Positions 44,542 through 53,724 are shown, counted from the first letter of the stretch. The stretch: DNA of 64,000 nucleotides from Acidobacteriota bacterium (GCA_020199835.1 JAIVJV010000001.1:248001-312000), one strand, 5' to 3'. Numbers and translations: made by a program. The notes: a model not told the origin generated them from the letters alone.

Positions 44542-46422
44542 ATGTCAGAGACTCACGAGGGCGTGCACCGTCATCCAGCTCCCACGGGCTTCATCCGCAA
44601 GTACATCTTCAGCATTGATCACAAAGTGATCGGCATCCAGTACATCATGCTGGCGCTGGCGGCGGTCGTGGTCGGCATGTTGATGTCGCTGTTGATGCGC
44701 TTGCAGTTGTCGTGGCCGGGAACGGATTGGCCCATTCTCGGAACGCTTTTTCCAACGGGCGCGCCGAATGGCGTCATGAATCCCGAGTTTTATCTCTCGC
44801 TGGTGACGATGCACGGCACCATCATGGTGTTCTTCGTGCTCACCACCGCGCCGCAGGGCGGCTTCGGCAACTATTTCCTGCCGATTCAGATCGGCGCCGA
44901 GGACATGGCGTTCCCCTATCTCAATATGCTCTCGTTCTGGGTAACGCTCGTCGGCTTCATCGTGATCCTGATGGCGATCTTCGTCGAAGGTAATCAGGGG
45001 ATTGGCGAGTGGTTTGCCACTCTTGGGCCATCATTCGCGGGCGGCAGCGGCACTGTTGGACCAATCGGCGGCTGGACGGGTTACGCGCCTTTAAGCGCGC
45101 TCGGAAAAATTGCCGGTCCCGGCCAGGGCGGCGGTATGAATCTTTGGATCATCAGTATCGCCATCTTCTGCGTCGGTTCATTGCTTGGCGCGCTGAATTT
45201 CATCACGACGCTGCTCAACATGCGCACGAAAGGCATGACGCTGATGCGCATGCCGTTGACCTGCTGGGCCTGGTTCACTACCGCGGTGCTCGCGCTGTTG
45301 TCATTTCCGGTGTTACTCGGCGGCGGTATCCTGCTCCTGCTCGATCGCGTCGCGAATACCAGCTTCTTCATTCCGGGCGGTCTTTACGTTAGCGGTCTGC
45401 TTTCGGGCAGCAATCCAAACTTCCCGCTCCACACCGGCGGCTCCCCGATCCTGTGGCAGCACTTGTTCTGGTTTTTCGGCCATCCCGAGGTCTACATCGC
45501 GATCCTGCCGGGTATGGGCGCGACGTCGCACATCCTCGCGACGTTTGCCCGCAAGCCCGTATTCGGTTATCGGGCGATGGTCTTCGCGATCTTCGCGATC
45601 GGCCTGCTCGGGTTCTTTGTTTGGGGCCATCACATGTTCATCAGCGGTATGAGCCCCTACTCGGCGATTGCGTTTTCAGTGTTGACGCTTTCGATCGGCG
45701 TGCCGTCAGCGGTGAAGACGTTCAACTGGCTCGGTACGCTGTGGGGCGGGCGCATCCGGTTCACCACCGCGATGTTGTTTGCCCTCGGTTTCGTTTCGCT
45801 TTTTGTGGCAGGAGGTATTACCGGCTTGATTCTAGGGCAGAGTTCGCTCGACCTGCCGATGCACGATACCTACATCGTAACGGCACACTTCCATCTCGTC
45901 ATGGGTGTGGCCTCAATCTTCGGCATGTTTGCGGCGACGTACTTCTGGTTCCCAAAGATGTTCGGCCGGTTCATGAGTGAAAGCCTGGGACGCATTCACT
46001 TCTGGATCACCTTCGCCGGCGTCTACGCGATCTTCATGCCGATGCACGTGATGGGTTTGATGGGTATGCCGCGGCGGTTTTCGCAGTTCACGGAGTACAA
46101 CTTTCTTGTCAATTCATCGGGACTCGTGAAGCTCGTAACCGTTGCCGCCATCATCACGATCGCGGTGCAGTTTGTCTTCTACTTCAACGTTTTCTGGAGC
46201 ATGTTCAAGGGCGAACGAGCCGGCGAGAACCCGTGGGAAGCAACCACGCTCGAGTGGAACACGCCTTCGCCGCCGCCGCACGATAACTTCGCCGGTGTGC
46301 TGCCGGTCGTTCATCACGGTCCGTACGAATTTGCAGTGCCGGGTGCGCCCAGAGATTACGTAATGCAGACTGACGTTGACGTCGAGGTGCCAAGCGGTAA
46401 TGGCCACAATGGTAAGCACTAG
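44542..46422 (+). CDS. coxA: Cytochrome c oxidase subunit I
   Basis: 626 residues, twelve core helices. The heme a3/CuB region has HPEVYIAILPGMG (His-Tyr pair of the K-channel type), GHHMFISGM, and HDTYIVTAHFHLVMG for the heme ligands. The HPEVY and the helix-VI Tyr indicate an A-type oxidase. A roughly 50-residue hydrophilic C-terminal tail follows the last helix. GAGGAG lies before the ATG. Confidence 0.96.
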   Translation: MSETHEGVHRHPAPTGFIRKYIFSIDHKVIGIQYIMLALAAVVVGMLMSLLMRLQLSWPGTDWPILGTLFPTGAPNGVMNPEFYLSLVTMHGTIMVFFVLTTAPQGGFGNYFLPIQIGAEDMAFPYLNMLSFWVTLVGFIVILMAIFVEGNQGIGEWFATLGPSFAGGSGTVGPIGGWTGYAPLSALGKIAGPGQGGGMNLWIISIAIFCVGSLLGALNFITTLLNMRTKGMTLMRMPLTCWAWFTTAVLALLSFPVLLGGGILLLLDRVANTSFFIPGGLYVSGLLSGSNPNFPLHTGGSPILWQHLFWFFGHPEVYIAILPGMGATSHILATFARKPVFGYRAMVFAIFAIGLLGFFVWGHHMFISGMSPYSAIAFSVLTLSIGVPSAVKTFNWLGTLWGGRIRFTTAMLFALGFVSLFVAGGITGLILGQSSLDLPMHDTYIVTAHFHLVMGVASIFGMFAATYFWFPKMFGRFMSESLGRIHFWITFAGVYAIFMPMHVMGLMGMPRRFSQFTEYNFLVNSSGLVKLVTVAAIITIAVQFVFYFNVFWSMFKGERAGENPWEATTLEWNTPSPPPHDNFAGVLPVVHHGPYEFAVPGAPRDYVMQTDVDVEVPSGNGHNGKH

Positions 46423-47071
46423 ACCAGTAAGATCAACGGGCGCGGGTACCGGTCCGAAGGTACCCGGACCAAACGGTAACGGTTCGAAACGCCACGACGG
46501 GTTTCCCGATCCGGACGCAAACTGGAATCGGTATCGCATCGGAATGTGGGTTGGCCTCGCGTCCGTGGCGATGATGTTTACGTCGCTGAGCAGCGCCTAC
46601 ATCGTTCGTTCGGCATCGTCAAATGACTGGGCAGCGTTGCCGATGCCCGGCATTTTACTGGCAAGCACGGCGTTGATTCTCGGCAGCAGCGCGACACTTG
46701 AAGTAGCTCGCCGCAAACTGAAAGCGGCATTGAGTGTGCCATACACAAAATGGTTATTCGTGACGGTCATGCTCGGGCTCGGGTTCCTGGCGGCGCAGAT
46801 CTTTGCCTGGCGGCAACTCGCGGGAAGGGGAATCTACGTCGCGAGCAATCCGCACAGTTCTTTCTTCTACCTGCTGACGGGCGCGCACGCGGTTCACCTC
46901 GTCGGCGGATTGTTAGGTTTGACTTTTTTGTGGCTGCGTTCGCGCCGGCACGTGATCGATAAGACACTGATCGCCAGGCGCAAGGCAGCAACAGATGCAG
47001 TTTCGATCTACTGGCATTTCATGGACGCACTTTGGATCTACCTATTCCTACTCCTATTCCTTTGGAGGTGA
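46400..47071 (+). CDS. coxC: Cytochrome c oxidase subunit III-like protein 1
   Basis: 223 residues from ATG 46400, overlapping the coxA 3' end; ATG 46409 is possible. After a Gly/Pro-rich N-terminus (about 10-45) there are five membrane helices with YIVRSAS and SFFYLLTGAHAVHLVGGLLGL plus AVSIYWHFMDALWIYLFLLL, the subunit III signatures. It is one of two tandem subunit III homologues. Confidence 0.87.
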   Translation: MATMVSTRPVRSTGAGTGPKVPGPNGNGSKRHDGFPDPDANWNRYRIGMWVGLASVAMMFTSLSSAYIVRSASSNDWAALPMPGILLASTALILGSSATLEVARRKLKAALSVPYTKWLFVTVMLGLGFLAAQIFAWRQLAGRGIYVASNPHSSFFYLLTGAHAVHLVGGLLGLTFLWLRSRRHVIDKTLIARRKAATDAVSIYWHFMDALWIYLFLLLFLWR

Positions 47072-47074
47072 CAG

Positions 47075-47761
47075 GTGAGCACTGAGGCACGTGTGGGAAC
47101 TTTTCCGGCAGTGGATTGGGAGGGCGGAGCCTTCCCTTATCGCGTGGGCCATCGCAAGTTGGGAATGTGGCTGTTCATCATTTCCGACTCGCTGACGTTC
47201 TCGGCGCTGCTCATTGGCTACAGCTATCTGCGCGCGTCAAACGTCTGGCCGACGCCGTTTCCGTTCTATCCGAGCATCGTCTTCTCGTCGGTGATGACGT
47301 TCTGCCTGTTGTCGTCGAGCTTGACGATGGTGTTTGGCGTGTCGGCATCGAGCAAAGGCGAGAAGGCCAAGGCGCGGAAATGGATCCTCGCCACAATCAT
47401 CTTCGGCGTGGCCTTTATCGTGCTCCACTTGATTGAGTGGCAACACCTGATGCACGAAGGCCTGGGACCGTTCTACTTGCCCGAACACTGGGTGCAGGCA
47501 TTCTCGGAGAACGGCGTACCACCTTCGCCGCTTTTTGGCGCGACCTTCTTTGCGATCACTGGTTTGCACATGTTTCACGTCGCCACCGGCGCGATCTATC
47601 TCCTCGTAGTCGCGTTGCGAATCAACAAACTGAACCACGAAGACGTGGAGATCAGTGGCTTGTACTGGCACTTCGTCGACCTCGTTTGGATGTTCGTCTT
47701 CCCGCTGATCTACATCATGTCAGTGGATATCGGTGGACGCCTGGCCGCGGTGGCCCACTAA
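47075..47761 (+). CDS. Cytochrome c oxidase subunit III-like protein 2
   Basis: 228 residues from GTG 47075. Five membrane helices with KLGMWLFIISDSLTFSALL, ATFFAITGLHMFHVATGAIY and ISGLYWHFVDLVWMFVFPL. This copy carries the WLFxxSD start of canonical subunit III, whereas copy 1 is more diverged. They may form a heterodimeric-like subunit III or serve assembly. Confidence 0.88.
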   Translation: MSTEARVGTFPAVDWEGGAFPYRVGHRKLGMWLFIISDSLTFSALLIGYSYLRASNVWPTPFPFYPSIVFSSVMTFCLLSSSLTMVFGVSASSKGEKAKARKWILATIIFGVAFIVLHLIEWQHLMHEGLGPFYLPEHWVQAFSENGVPPSPLFGATFFAITGLHMFHVATGAIYLLVVALRINKLNHEDVEISGLYWHFVDLVWMFVFPLIYIMSVDIGGRLAAVAH

Positions 47762-47783
47762 ACCCGACTGGAGGAATGCTGCA

Positions 47784-48149
47784 ATGAGCGATCATGGAGC
47801 ACACGTAGACGAGCATTTTTCAGGCTCAAACAAGCTGTTCATCTCGATCTGGGTTTGGCTGTTGATTCTGACGCTGCTCGAAATCTTTCTGGCTTACCGG
47901 CCGATGGACCTTTTTTTCATGTTGACGATCCTTCTCGGGCTGTCGCTGATTAAGGCGGCGCTGATCATGGCGTACTTCATGCACTTGAAATTTGAACGGC
48001 TAAGCCTGATTCTTACACTGATACCGGCGCTCGTCGTCTGTATCCTCTTGTTGTTTGTATTTTTCCCTGATAGTTTCCGATCGCTCGGTTTGCGCTACCA
48101 GTACAAGGAAGCGCCGGCCCTGGCGCCGGCTCCCGTGGAGGACCATTGA
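47784..48149 (+). CDS. Cytochrome c oxidase subunit IV (prokaryotic type)
   Basis: 121 residues from ATG 47784, preceded by GGAGG. Three membrane helices (IWVWLLILTLLEIFLAY, FMLTILLGLSLIKAALIMAYFM, LILTLIPALVVCILLLFVF) with YFMHLKFE are the COX4_pro signature. It supports oxidase assembly or stability. Confidence 0.88.
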   Translation: MSDHGAHVDEHFSGSNKLFISIWVWLLILTLLEIFLAYRPMDLFFMLTILLGLSLIKAALIMAYFMHLKFERLSLILTLIPALVVCILLLFVFFPDSFRSLGLRYQYKEAPALAPAPVEDH

Positions 48150-48397
48150 TGCGTTGGCGCGGTTGGCACTCAGTTTTGCCCTCAGTTTTGATTGCCATGT
48201 TGGTAACGGCAGTAGTGTTCCTGCTTGCCGTGCCCGCTGACGCTCAATGCTCGATGTGCCGGGCCGCGCTGAATGGTTCAAACAACGCGCGGTTTATTCG
48301 CAACCTTAATCTGGGCGTGCTGGTGCTGCTGGTGCCGCCGGTCACCATCTTCTGTTCGATCTTTCTGGTGTTGAGGCGCTATCGCGGAAATGGCTGA
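48149..48397 (+). CDS. Small membrane protein with CSMC motif, unknown function
   Basis: 82 residues from ATG 48149, overlapping the subunit IV stop (TGATG). A signal-like helix (LIAMLVTAVVFLLAVPADA) is followed by AQCSMCRAALNGS and one more helix (LGVLVLLVPPVTIFCSIFLVL). The CxxC after the export signal could bind metal or form a disulfide; an oxidase-assembly link is inferred from operon position. Confidence 0.72.
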   Translation: MRWRGWHSVLPSVLIAMLVTAVVFLLAVPADAQCSMCRAALNGSNNARFIRNLNLGVLVLLVPPVTIFCSIFLVLRRYRGNG

Positions 48398-48605
48398 AGA
48401 CAACCCTCTGGCCATTGATGTTGAGAAGAACACCACGCGCGGTCGTGTCTGTCCGCGTTGCGGAGGAAAGATCATCCCTTCAAATCGGGCCGTATACCAG
48501 TCAGGCGCGGATCCGGCCGGGTCGTTTCCGATGTGGCAGTGCGAGCGCTGCGGTTACGAAGAGGTGGCCGAACGTAAAAAGCCGGCCGGCAAAGCCAAGC
48601 ATTGA
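48390..48605 (+). CDS. Small zinc-ribbon protein
   Basis: 71 residues, overlapping the upstream gene by 8 bases. Two CxxC pairs (CPRCGG at 21-26 and CERCGYEE at 51-58) make a zinc ribbon. The basic C-terminus (RKKPAGKAKH) is noteworthy. Function is unknown. Confidence 0.75.
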   Translation: MAEDNPLAIDVEKNTTRGRVCPRCGGKIIPSNRAVYQSGADPAGSFPMWQCERCGYEEVAERKKPAGKAKH

Positions 48606-48626
48606 GAGGATACTCAAACAGCTAAA

Positions 48627-49025
48627 GTGCAAACAGCAACTCTGACTCCGATGCGTAAAGAACTCGGACTTTTGAACTTGATTTGCATTCTGGTGGCCGT
48701 GGCCTTTCTGGCGCTGGCTGTTATCAGCGTGCTCGGGTCCGGTGACTTCCTGACCATCGACAACCTGTTTATCATCACGGTCAGTCTCGTCATGGCGCTG
48801 GTGTTTGCCGTCAACCCGCTGCTCTATCTCAAATCGGAAGGGAAGTTGCCGCTGCCGTTCGTGAAACGTTCGCCGGCGCAGCAGGAACTGTCGGGAGCGC
48901 AGCGCAGTTCGGCTCAACTACCCGCCAGCACGCCCCCGATGCTCGATGCGAGGGGCCGCGCCGTCCCACCAGACGTCAAGGCCATGATGAACCGGATGAA
49001 ACAACCCGAAGCCAAGGACGCGTAA
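48627..49025 (+). CDS. Small membrane protein, unknown function
   Basis: 132 residues from GTG 48627. Two helices (LNLICILVAVAFLALAVISVL, LFIITVSLVMALVFAVN) and a hydrophilic C-terminal tail (about 75-132). No family recognised; it lies in the oxidase operon and may be an accessory. Confidence 0.68.
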   Translation: MQTATLTPMRKELGLLNLICILVAVAFLALAVISVLGSGDFLTIDNLFIITVSLVMALVFAVNPLLYLKSEGKLPLPFVKRSPAQQELSGAQRSSAQLPASTPPMLDARGRAVPPDVKAMMNRMKQPEAKDA

Positions 49026-49035
49026 TATTCTGTCT

Positions 49036-49467
49036 GTGGCTGATTACATCTCTTATTTACCGCATCTCAACGCCTGTCTTAACGGCACCAGCGCCGTCCT
49101 GTTATTCACCGGCTACACGTTCATCAGATCGCGAAACGTAATCGCGCATCGCGCTTGTCAGATCGCGGCGCTCGTAATTTCGCTGCTGTTTCTCGCCTCG
49201 TATCTCACGTATCACTACAACCACGGCGCCACGCGTTTTCAAGGCACTGGTTTAGTGCGCCCGATCTACTTCACGATCCTGACCACTCACACGATCCTCG
49301 CTATGGTTATTGTGCCGCTCGTAATTCTGACTTTCTATCGCGCGTTTCGTGGCGACTTCCTGCGCCACCGGCGCATCGCCCGTATCACGTTGCCGCTGTG
49401 GCTGTACGTTTCGGTCACGGGCGTGATCATTTACCTCATGCTCTACCAGATTTATCCGCATGGGTGA
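49036..49467 (+). CDS. DUF420 membrane protein, oxidase-associated
   Basis: 143 residues from GTG 49036 with four helices. PHLNACLNGTSAVLLFTGY, the YHYNHGATRF segment and LPLWLYVSVTGVIIYLML match DUF420, common in cytochrome oxidase operons. It may aid oxidase assembly. Its 3' end overlaps the next gene by 8 bases. Confidence 0.86.
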   Translation: MADYISYLPHLNACLNGTSAVLLFTGYTFIRSRNVIAHRACQIAALVISLLFLASYLTYHYNHGATRFQGTGLVRPIYFTILTTHTILAMVIVPLVILTFYRAFRGDFLRHRRIARITLPLWLYVSVTGVIIYLMLYQIYPHG

Positions 49468-50332
49468 AAACGGAAACCATCCCGGGATCAGACCGGTCGA
49501 GGTGCGCAAGCGTACGCCCGGTTCTGGTCCGATTCTGATCCTTGCCGCGCTGTTCGTCGTCGCAACGTTCCTCGCGTGGTACTTCAGCTGGTTTGGCCGC
49601 GAGCTGTCAGACGCCGACATATCGAAATACCTTTCAGATGTGAAGAACCCGCGTCACGTGCAACACGCCCTCCTCCAGATTCAACAGCGGATTGAACGCG
49701 GCGATACGGGATCGAAGAACTGGTACCCGCAATTGATCGCGCTGAGTAGCAGTCCGGAAACGGAGTTTCGTCTGACAGTTGCGTGGTTGATGGGCTTTGA
49801 CAACAACGCGCCCCAGTTTCACGAAGCGCTGTTGAAGTTGTTGAACGATTCAGAGCCGCTTGTCCGGCGCAATGCGGCGTTGGCGCTTCTGCGGTTTAAC
49901 GATACGAGCGGGCATCAGGAACTCGTGGCGATTCTCGCAACGTATGCTGTCACAGCTCCCGCGAGCGGAGTGGTTGCCAGCAGTTTGCAGGAGGGCGCGA
50001 CTGTCGCGCGTTCGGCGTTACTGGCGCGTATTCAACAGCCGGATGGAACAGTCGTTCAGGTGCGATCACCTTTGCCTGGACGCATTCACAAGGTTTTGAA
50101 AGCTAACGGCGCGCAAGTGGCCCAGGGCGAGCAAGTGTTGAGTCTCATTTCAGACGAGAACAGCATTTGGGAGGCGCTCAGAGGATTGGCGCTGGTTGGA
50201 TCTTATGAGGACGTTCCGGTAATCAACACCTACGTGAACTCAAACGACGTCTCTGAGAAAATTCGCGAGCAGGCGAAGAGCACCGTTAACGCTATCGAAA
50301 CCAGGACCAGGGAGTTACGCTATAAAAAGTAG
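49460..50332 (+). CDS. Membrane-anchored HEAT-repeat protein with inserted biotinyl/lipoyl-like domain
   Basis: 290 residues. One helix (ILILAALFVVATFLAWYFSW) is followed by HEAT-like repeats (about 55-160 and 235-285: LLKLLNDSEPLVRRNAALALLRF). Between them (about 165-235) lies a beta-barrel like a biotinyl-lipoyl or HlyD-type barrel-sandwich hybrid: VTAPASGVVASSLQEGATVA and SPLPGRIHKVLKANGAQVAQG, without the EAMKM lysine motif. It ends the oxidase operon, convergent with the ferredoxin gene. Function is unknown. Confidence 0.72.
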   Translation: MGENGNHPGIRPVEVRKRTPGSGPILILAALFVVATFLAWYFSWFGRELSDADISKYLSDVKNPRHVQHALLQIQQRIERGDTGSKNWYPQLIALSSSPETEFRLTVAWLMGFDNNAPQFHEALLKLLNDSEPLVRRNAALALLRFNDTSGHQELVAILATYAVTAPASGVVASSLQEGATVARSALLARIQQPDGTVVQVRSPLPGRIHKVLKANGAQVAQGEQVLSLISDENSIWEALRGLALVGSYEDVPVINTYVNSNDVSEKIREQAKSTVNAIETRTRELRYKK

Positions 50333-50336
50333 AGAT

Positions 50337-50759
50337 TTACGCCGGTGGTGCGGGGGGCGCATCGGGCAGCGTGATTCCGTGCAGCGCTTCCCAGTCGTCG
50401 GTAGGCACCATCTCGATTGCGTCCCAGGGACAACCATCGAGAAACGCGCCATCCGGACCTTTGCTGGTACACTTCTGACACCCAATGCAGAGGTAAGGAT
50501 CGACTTCGATTCTTCCAAACGGCGGATGGTCCTCATCCGGCACCCAGAACATACAGGCTTCGATCGGGCAGTACTCGATGCATGCCGGTGAGCCGGAACA
50601 GCCGGTGCAGCAGTCGGTCGTGATCGCCAGGATGCGTGGCCGCTTCTTGCGTTGCGCCTTGCCGTCACCCTCGGACATCGGCCAATGCTTGTCTACGATG
50701 TCGTACATCCGCTTTGAACCCTCGGTCGCTGTAGTGGAATCTCCGTTCGACTCTAACAT
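50337..50759 (-). CDS. 2[4Fe-4S] ferredoxin-type protein
   Basis: 140 residues. Cluster motifs: CCTGCSGSPACIEYCP near 51-66 and CIGCQKCTSKGPDGAFLDGCPW near 92-113, the second with a 10-residue insert before its last Cys. A 45-residue N-terminal extension precedes the domain. It is a cytosolic electron carrier or a subunit of an oxidoreductase; no partner is adjacent. Confidence 0.85.
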   Translation of the reverse strand: MLESNGDSTTATEGSKRMYDIVDKHWPMSEGDGKAQRKKRPRILAITTDCCTGCSGSPACIEYCPIEACMFWVPDEDHPPFGRIEVDPYLCIGCQKCTSKGPDGAFLDGCPWDAIEMVPTDDWEALHGITLPDAPPAPPA

Positions 50760-50864
50760 AGCTTTGCGGATTTCCTCAACGATTTGTGTCGATGTAGCTA
50801 GCAGCTTGCCGCTGGACCGTCTCTCGCATAGAACTACTTCATAACTAACCGGAGGGAGCCAACG

Positions 50865-51638
50865 ATGGAAGCAATTTCAGGTGTATTTGAATCACGCAAA
50901 GACGCGGAACAGGCAGTTGACGACTTAAGAAAAGCAGGCATACCGGATAACAGAATCGGTTTAGTAACTCCCGGTACAAATAGCGAAGAACAATTAGAAG
51001 CTGGTATACCAGTCACGGATACGGAACAGCCAGGCATGGGCAAAGCGATGGGTGCGGCGGTAGGTGGCGCGATGGGCGCTGCCGGCGGCGCGACCTTGGG
51101 ACTCGCAGCCGCATCGCTCGCAGTCCCGGGTGTTGGTCCATTGCTGGCCTTCGGCATGGTCGGCGCCGCGTTACTTGGCGTTGTCGGCGCAACAGCCGGC
51201 GCCGCAGTGGGAGACCAAGTCGAAGAACAGTTGGGTGAGGGCGTGCCTCACGAAGACATCTATCTCTTCGAAGACGCGTTGCGTCACGGCCGCTCGGTGA
51301 TCATCGCTTACACGCAAACCGATGACGAGACTGAGAAGGCGGAAGAGGTACTGATGGGCTCCGGCGCGATGGACCTCGACGAGCTGCGCGAGAACTGGTG
51401 GAACGAACTACGCGACGGCGAGCGCGCGCATTATCAGGACTTCGATCGTGACGAAGAAAGTTACCGCCGCGGGTACGAGGCAGCGTTACATCCGCAGCGA
51501 CGCGGCAAGGCGTACACGGACGTCGAACGAGACCTCAAAACCGCGTATGGCGATACTGAGCTTGACAGCGCCTTCCGCGCAGGTTATGAACGCGGGCTAG
51601 CTCATCACCGTAAGGTCGCGGAAACTCGTAACAGTTGA
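50865..51638 (+). CDS. GSP17M-type general stress protein with glycine-zipper
   Basis: 257 residues. Residues 1-50 (SGVFESRKDAEQAVDDLRKAGI) resemble the GSP17M/DUF1269 ferredoxin-like fold. A glycine-zipper helical hairpin (GKAMGAAVGGAMGAAGGATLG, then GVVGATAGAAVGDQVEEQ) spans about 62-125, and the C-terminus is acidic with Tyr/Arg-rich repeats. GGAG precedes the ATG. Likely stress or membrane-associated; function unverified. Confidence 0.78.
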   Translation: MEAISGVFESRKDAEQAVDDLRKAGIPDNRIGLVTPGTNSEEQLEAGIPVTDTEQPGMGKAMGAAVGGAMGAAGGATLGLAAASLAVPGVGPLLAFGMVGAALLGVVGATAGAAVGDQVEEQLGEGVPHEDIYLFEDALRHGRSVIIAYTQTDDETEKAEEVLMGSGAMDLDELRENWWNELRDGERAHYQDFDRDEESYRRGYEAALHPQRRGKAYTDVERDLKTAYGDTELDSAFRAGYERGLAHHRKVAETRNS

Positions 51639-51649
51639 GGGATTTCCTT

Positions 51650-51802
51650 TTGAACGCTGCCGTCCTGATCGCCATTCTGGGCGGCAGCGCAATCATCACC
51701 GGCTGGTTCACACGAACCATGTACATTCGGTGTTCCACTTGCGCCACTCTGAACGCGCGCCGTCGCCAGGAGTGCCGCTCCTGCAACCAGACACTTCGTT
51801 GA
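51650..51802 (+). CDS. Very small membrane-anchored zinc-ribbon protein
   Basis: 50 residues from TTG 51650; GAGGG lies about 10 bases upstream. One helix (AAVLIAILGGSAIITGWF) leads to two CxxC pairs in RCSTCATLNARRRQECRSC, a probable zinc ribbon. No homologue is recognised; coding is supported by the compact Cys pattern and the gap size between neighbours. Confidence 0.5.
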   Translation: MNAAVLIAILGGSAIITGWFTRTMYIRCSTCATLNARRRQECRSCNQTLR

Positions 51803-51830
51803 TTGGATTTTCTATCCGCGTAATCACCCT

Positions 51831-53552
51831 ATGACCACTGACCAGCAAACCCCTGCGGAAAAAACTAACTACCGCCAAACACCGACTTACTCCGACACGA
51901 TCGCCTTTGCCAAACAACTTGTCGAGGCTTCACCAGCAATCGAGTACCGCGGCTTCGGCTACAGCGGCCAAGGCCGTGAACTCCCTCTGGTCATTGCGTC
52001 GGAAACGCAAACTTTCACGCCCGACGCCGCGCACGAGCAGGGAAAAGCGGTGGTGCTGATTCAAGCGTGCATTCACTCCGGTGAACCGGACGGCAAAGAC
52101 GCTGGTTTCGCTCTCCTGCGCGACATCGCCATCACGCAAACAGCCGCCGGTATCCTTACCAATGTTGTTCTACTTTTCATCCCGATCTACAACACCGACG
52201 GTCACGAACGCTCCACGCCTTACAACCGCATAAACCAGAACGGTCCGGAGTCAATGGGCTGGCGCACGACGAGCACGTACCAGAACCTCAACCGCGACTA
52301 CATGAAAGCCGACACGCCCGAAACGCGCGCTTGGCTGCGTTTGTGGAACGAGTGGAGCCCGGATCTGTTTATCGATTGTCACGTCACGGACGGCGCCGAC
52401 TATCGTTGCAACATCACTTATCACCACGAACATCACGCGGGCGTGGACCATGCTGTGCTCGAGTGGGAACAGGATGTGTTTGATGACAAAGTGGCGCGGG
52501 CTACGGCGGCCGCGGGCAACGTGATCTCGTGGTATCTCGAGTTTATCGACAATCGCGATCTAACCCTCGGCACCCGCGACTTCAACGGTTCGCCGCGTTT
52601 CTCAACCGGCTACGTCCCGCTCCGTAATCGTCCCGGCATTCTGATCGAGACACACATGATCAAGGACTACCGTTCGCGCGTGATCGGAACTTATGACTTC
52701 CTTCGCGCTGCGCTAACGGAGGTCAACAACGCTCCGGATGAACTAATTCGCATCGGCCGCGAAGCTGATGAGCGGACCGTCGAGGCAGCGCGCGTTTACA
52801 ATCCGTCAAATCTTTACCCGCTGAACTTCGAACTCACAGACGAATCTACGCCCTTCGAACTCAAGGCATTCGAATATGTGACGGAAGAGAGTGACGTCTC
52901 GGGCGACCTGCGCGTGATCTATGGCCGCGAGCCGTTGGACCTGACGATCCCGATGTACGATAAATTTCGCGTGACGGCTGCGGTGGCGCCGCCGCTGCAT
53001 TACATTATTCCGGCGCAGTGGTGGGAACCCATAGACATACTGAAGGAACACGGGGTGCGCCACAAAACGCTGGCGACGTGGACGTCGATCGAAGTCGAGA
53101 GTTATCGCTTCGTAAACGTCACCTGGCCGTCTGGTCCATTCGAAGGCCGGCACATGCCGCGGCTCGACGTTGAGCGCGTTACTGAAGTGAGACAATTTCC
53201 CCCGGGCTCAATGGTGGTACCGGTGGCTCAGCCGCTCGGAAAACTCATCTTGAATCTGTTGGAACCCGAAGCGCCTGACTCGTTCGCCAAGTGGGGCTTC
53301 TTCAATGCGATCTTTGAAGAGAAGGAGTACGCGGAACACTACGTACTTGAGACGCTGGCGCGCGAGCTGATGGAGAAAGATCCGGAGCTCAAGCGGGAGT
53401 TTGAATCGCTGGTCGCCACCGACGCTGACTTTGCGGCGAGTCCCTCAGCACGCTTGAGGTTCTTTTACAAACGTTCGCCCTACTGGGATCCACAAATGAA
53501 TCTTTATCCAGTAGGGCGAATCATAAGGGTGCTTGATTTACCACTAATCTGA
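51831..53552 (+). CDS. M14-family zinc carboxypeptidase
   Basis: 573 residues. No clear signal peptide. The zinc ligands fit HSGEPDGKDAG (HxxE, near 82-85) and the His in DCHVTDGADY (near 185). ETHMIKDYRSR near 280 could supply the catalytic Glu. The C-terminal half (about 330-570) is a separate beta-rich domain. The family cleaves C-terminal residues or modified peptides. Confidence 0.85.
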   Translation: MTTDQQTPAEKTNYRQTPTYSDTIAFAKQLVEASPAIEYRGFGYSGQGRELPLVIASETQTFTPDAAHEQGKAVVLIQACIHSGEPDGKDAGFALLRDIAITQTAAGILTNVVLLFIPIYNTDGHERSTPYNRINQNGPESMGWRTTSTYQNLNRDYMKADTPETRAWLRLWNEWSPDLFIDCHVTDGADYRCNITYHHEHHAGVDHAVLEWEQDVFDDKVARATAAAGNVISWYLEFIDNRDLTLGTRDFNGSPRFSTGYVPLRNRPGILIETHMIKDYRSRVIGTYDFLRAALTEVNNAPDELIRIGREADERTVEAARVYNPSNLYPLNFELTDESTPFELKAFEYVTEESDVSGDLRVIYGREPLDLTIPMYDKFRVTAAVAPPLHYIIPAQWWEPIDILKEHGVRHKTLATWTSIEVESYRFVNVTWPSGPFEGRHMPRLDVERVTEVRQFPPGSMVVPVAQPLGKLILNLLEPEAPDSFAKWGFFNAIFEEKEYAEHYVLETLARELMEKDPELKREFESLVATDADFAASPSARLRFFYKRSPYWDPQMNLYPVGRIIRVLDLPLI

Positions 53553-53571
53553 TAATAGACGCCCAACTTGA

Positions 53572-53724
53572 CTAAACGACCGTTCGGCGTCCACCGATGA
53601 TGTTGATAAGCAGCACGACCAGCGCTAACACTAGCAACAGATGAATAAACCCACCAATCGTGTAGCTACTGACCACGCCGAGCAACCACAACACCAACAA
53701 TATTACAAAAATCGTCCACAGCAT
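53572..53724 (-). CDS. Lmo0937-family small membrane protein
   Basis: 50 residues from ATG 53724 with a strong GGAGGAG upstream. Two helices (LWTIFVILLVLWLLGVV and FIHLLLVLALVVLLINII) with SSYTIGG between are the lmo0937 family signature. Function is unknown; such proteins are common in stress-linked loci. Confidence 0.83.
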   Translation of the reverse strand: MLWTIFVILLVLWLLGVVSSYTIGGFIHLLLVLALVVLLINIIGGRRTVV

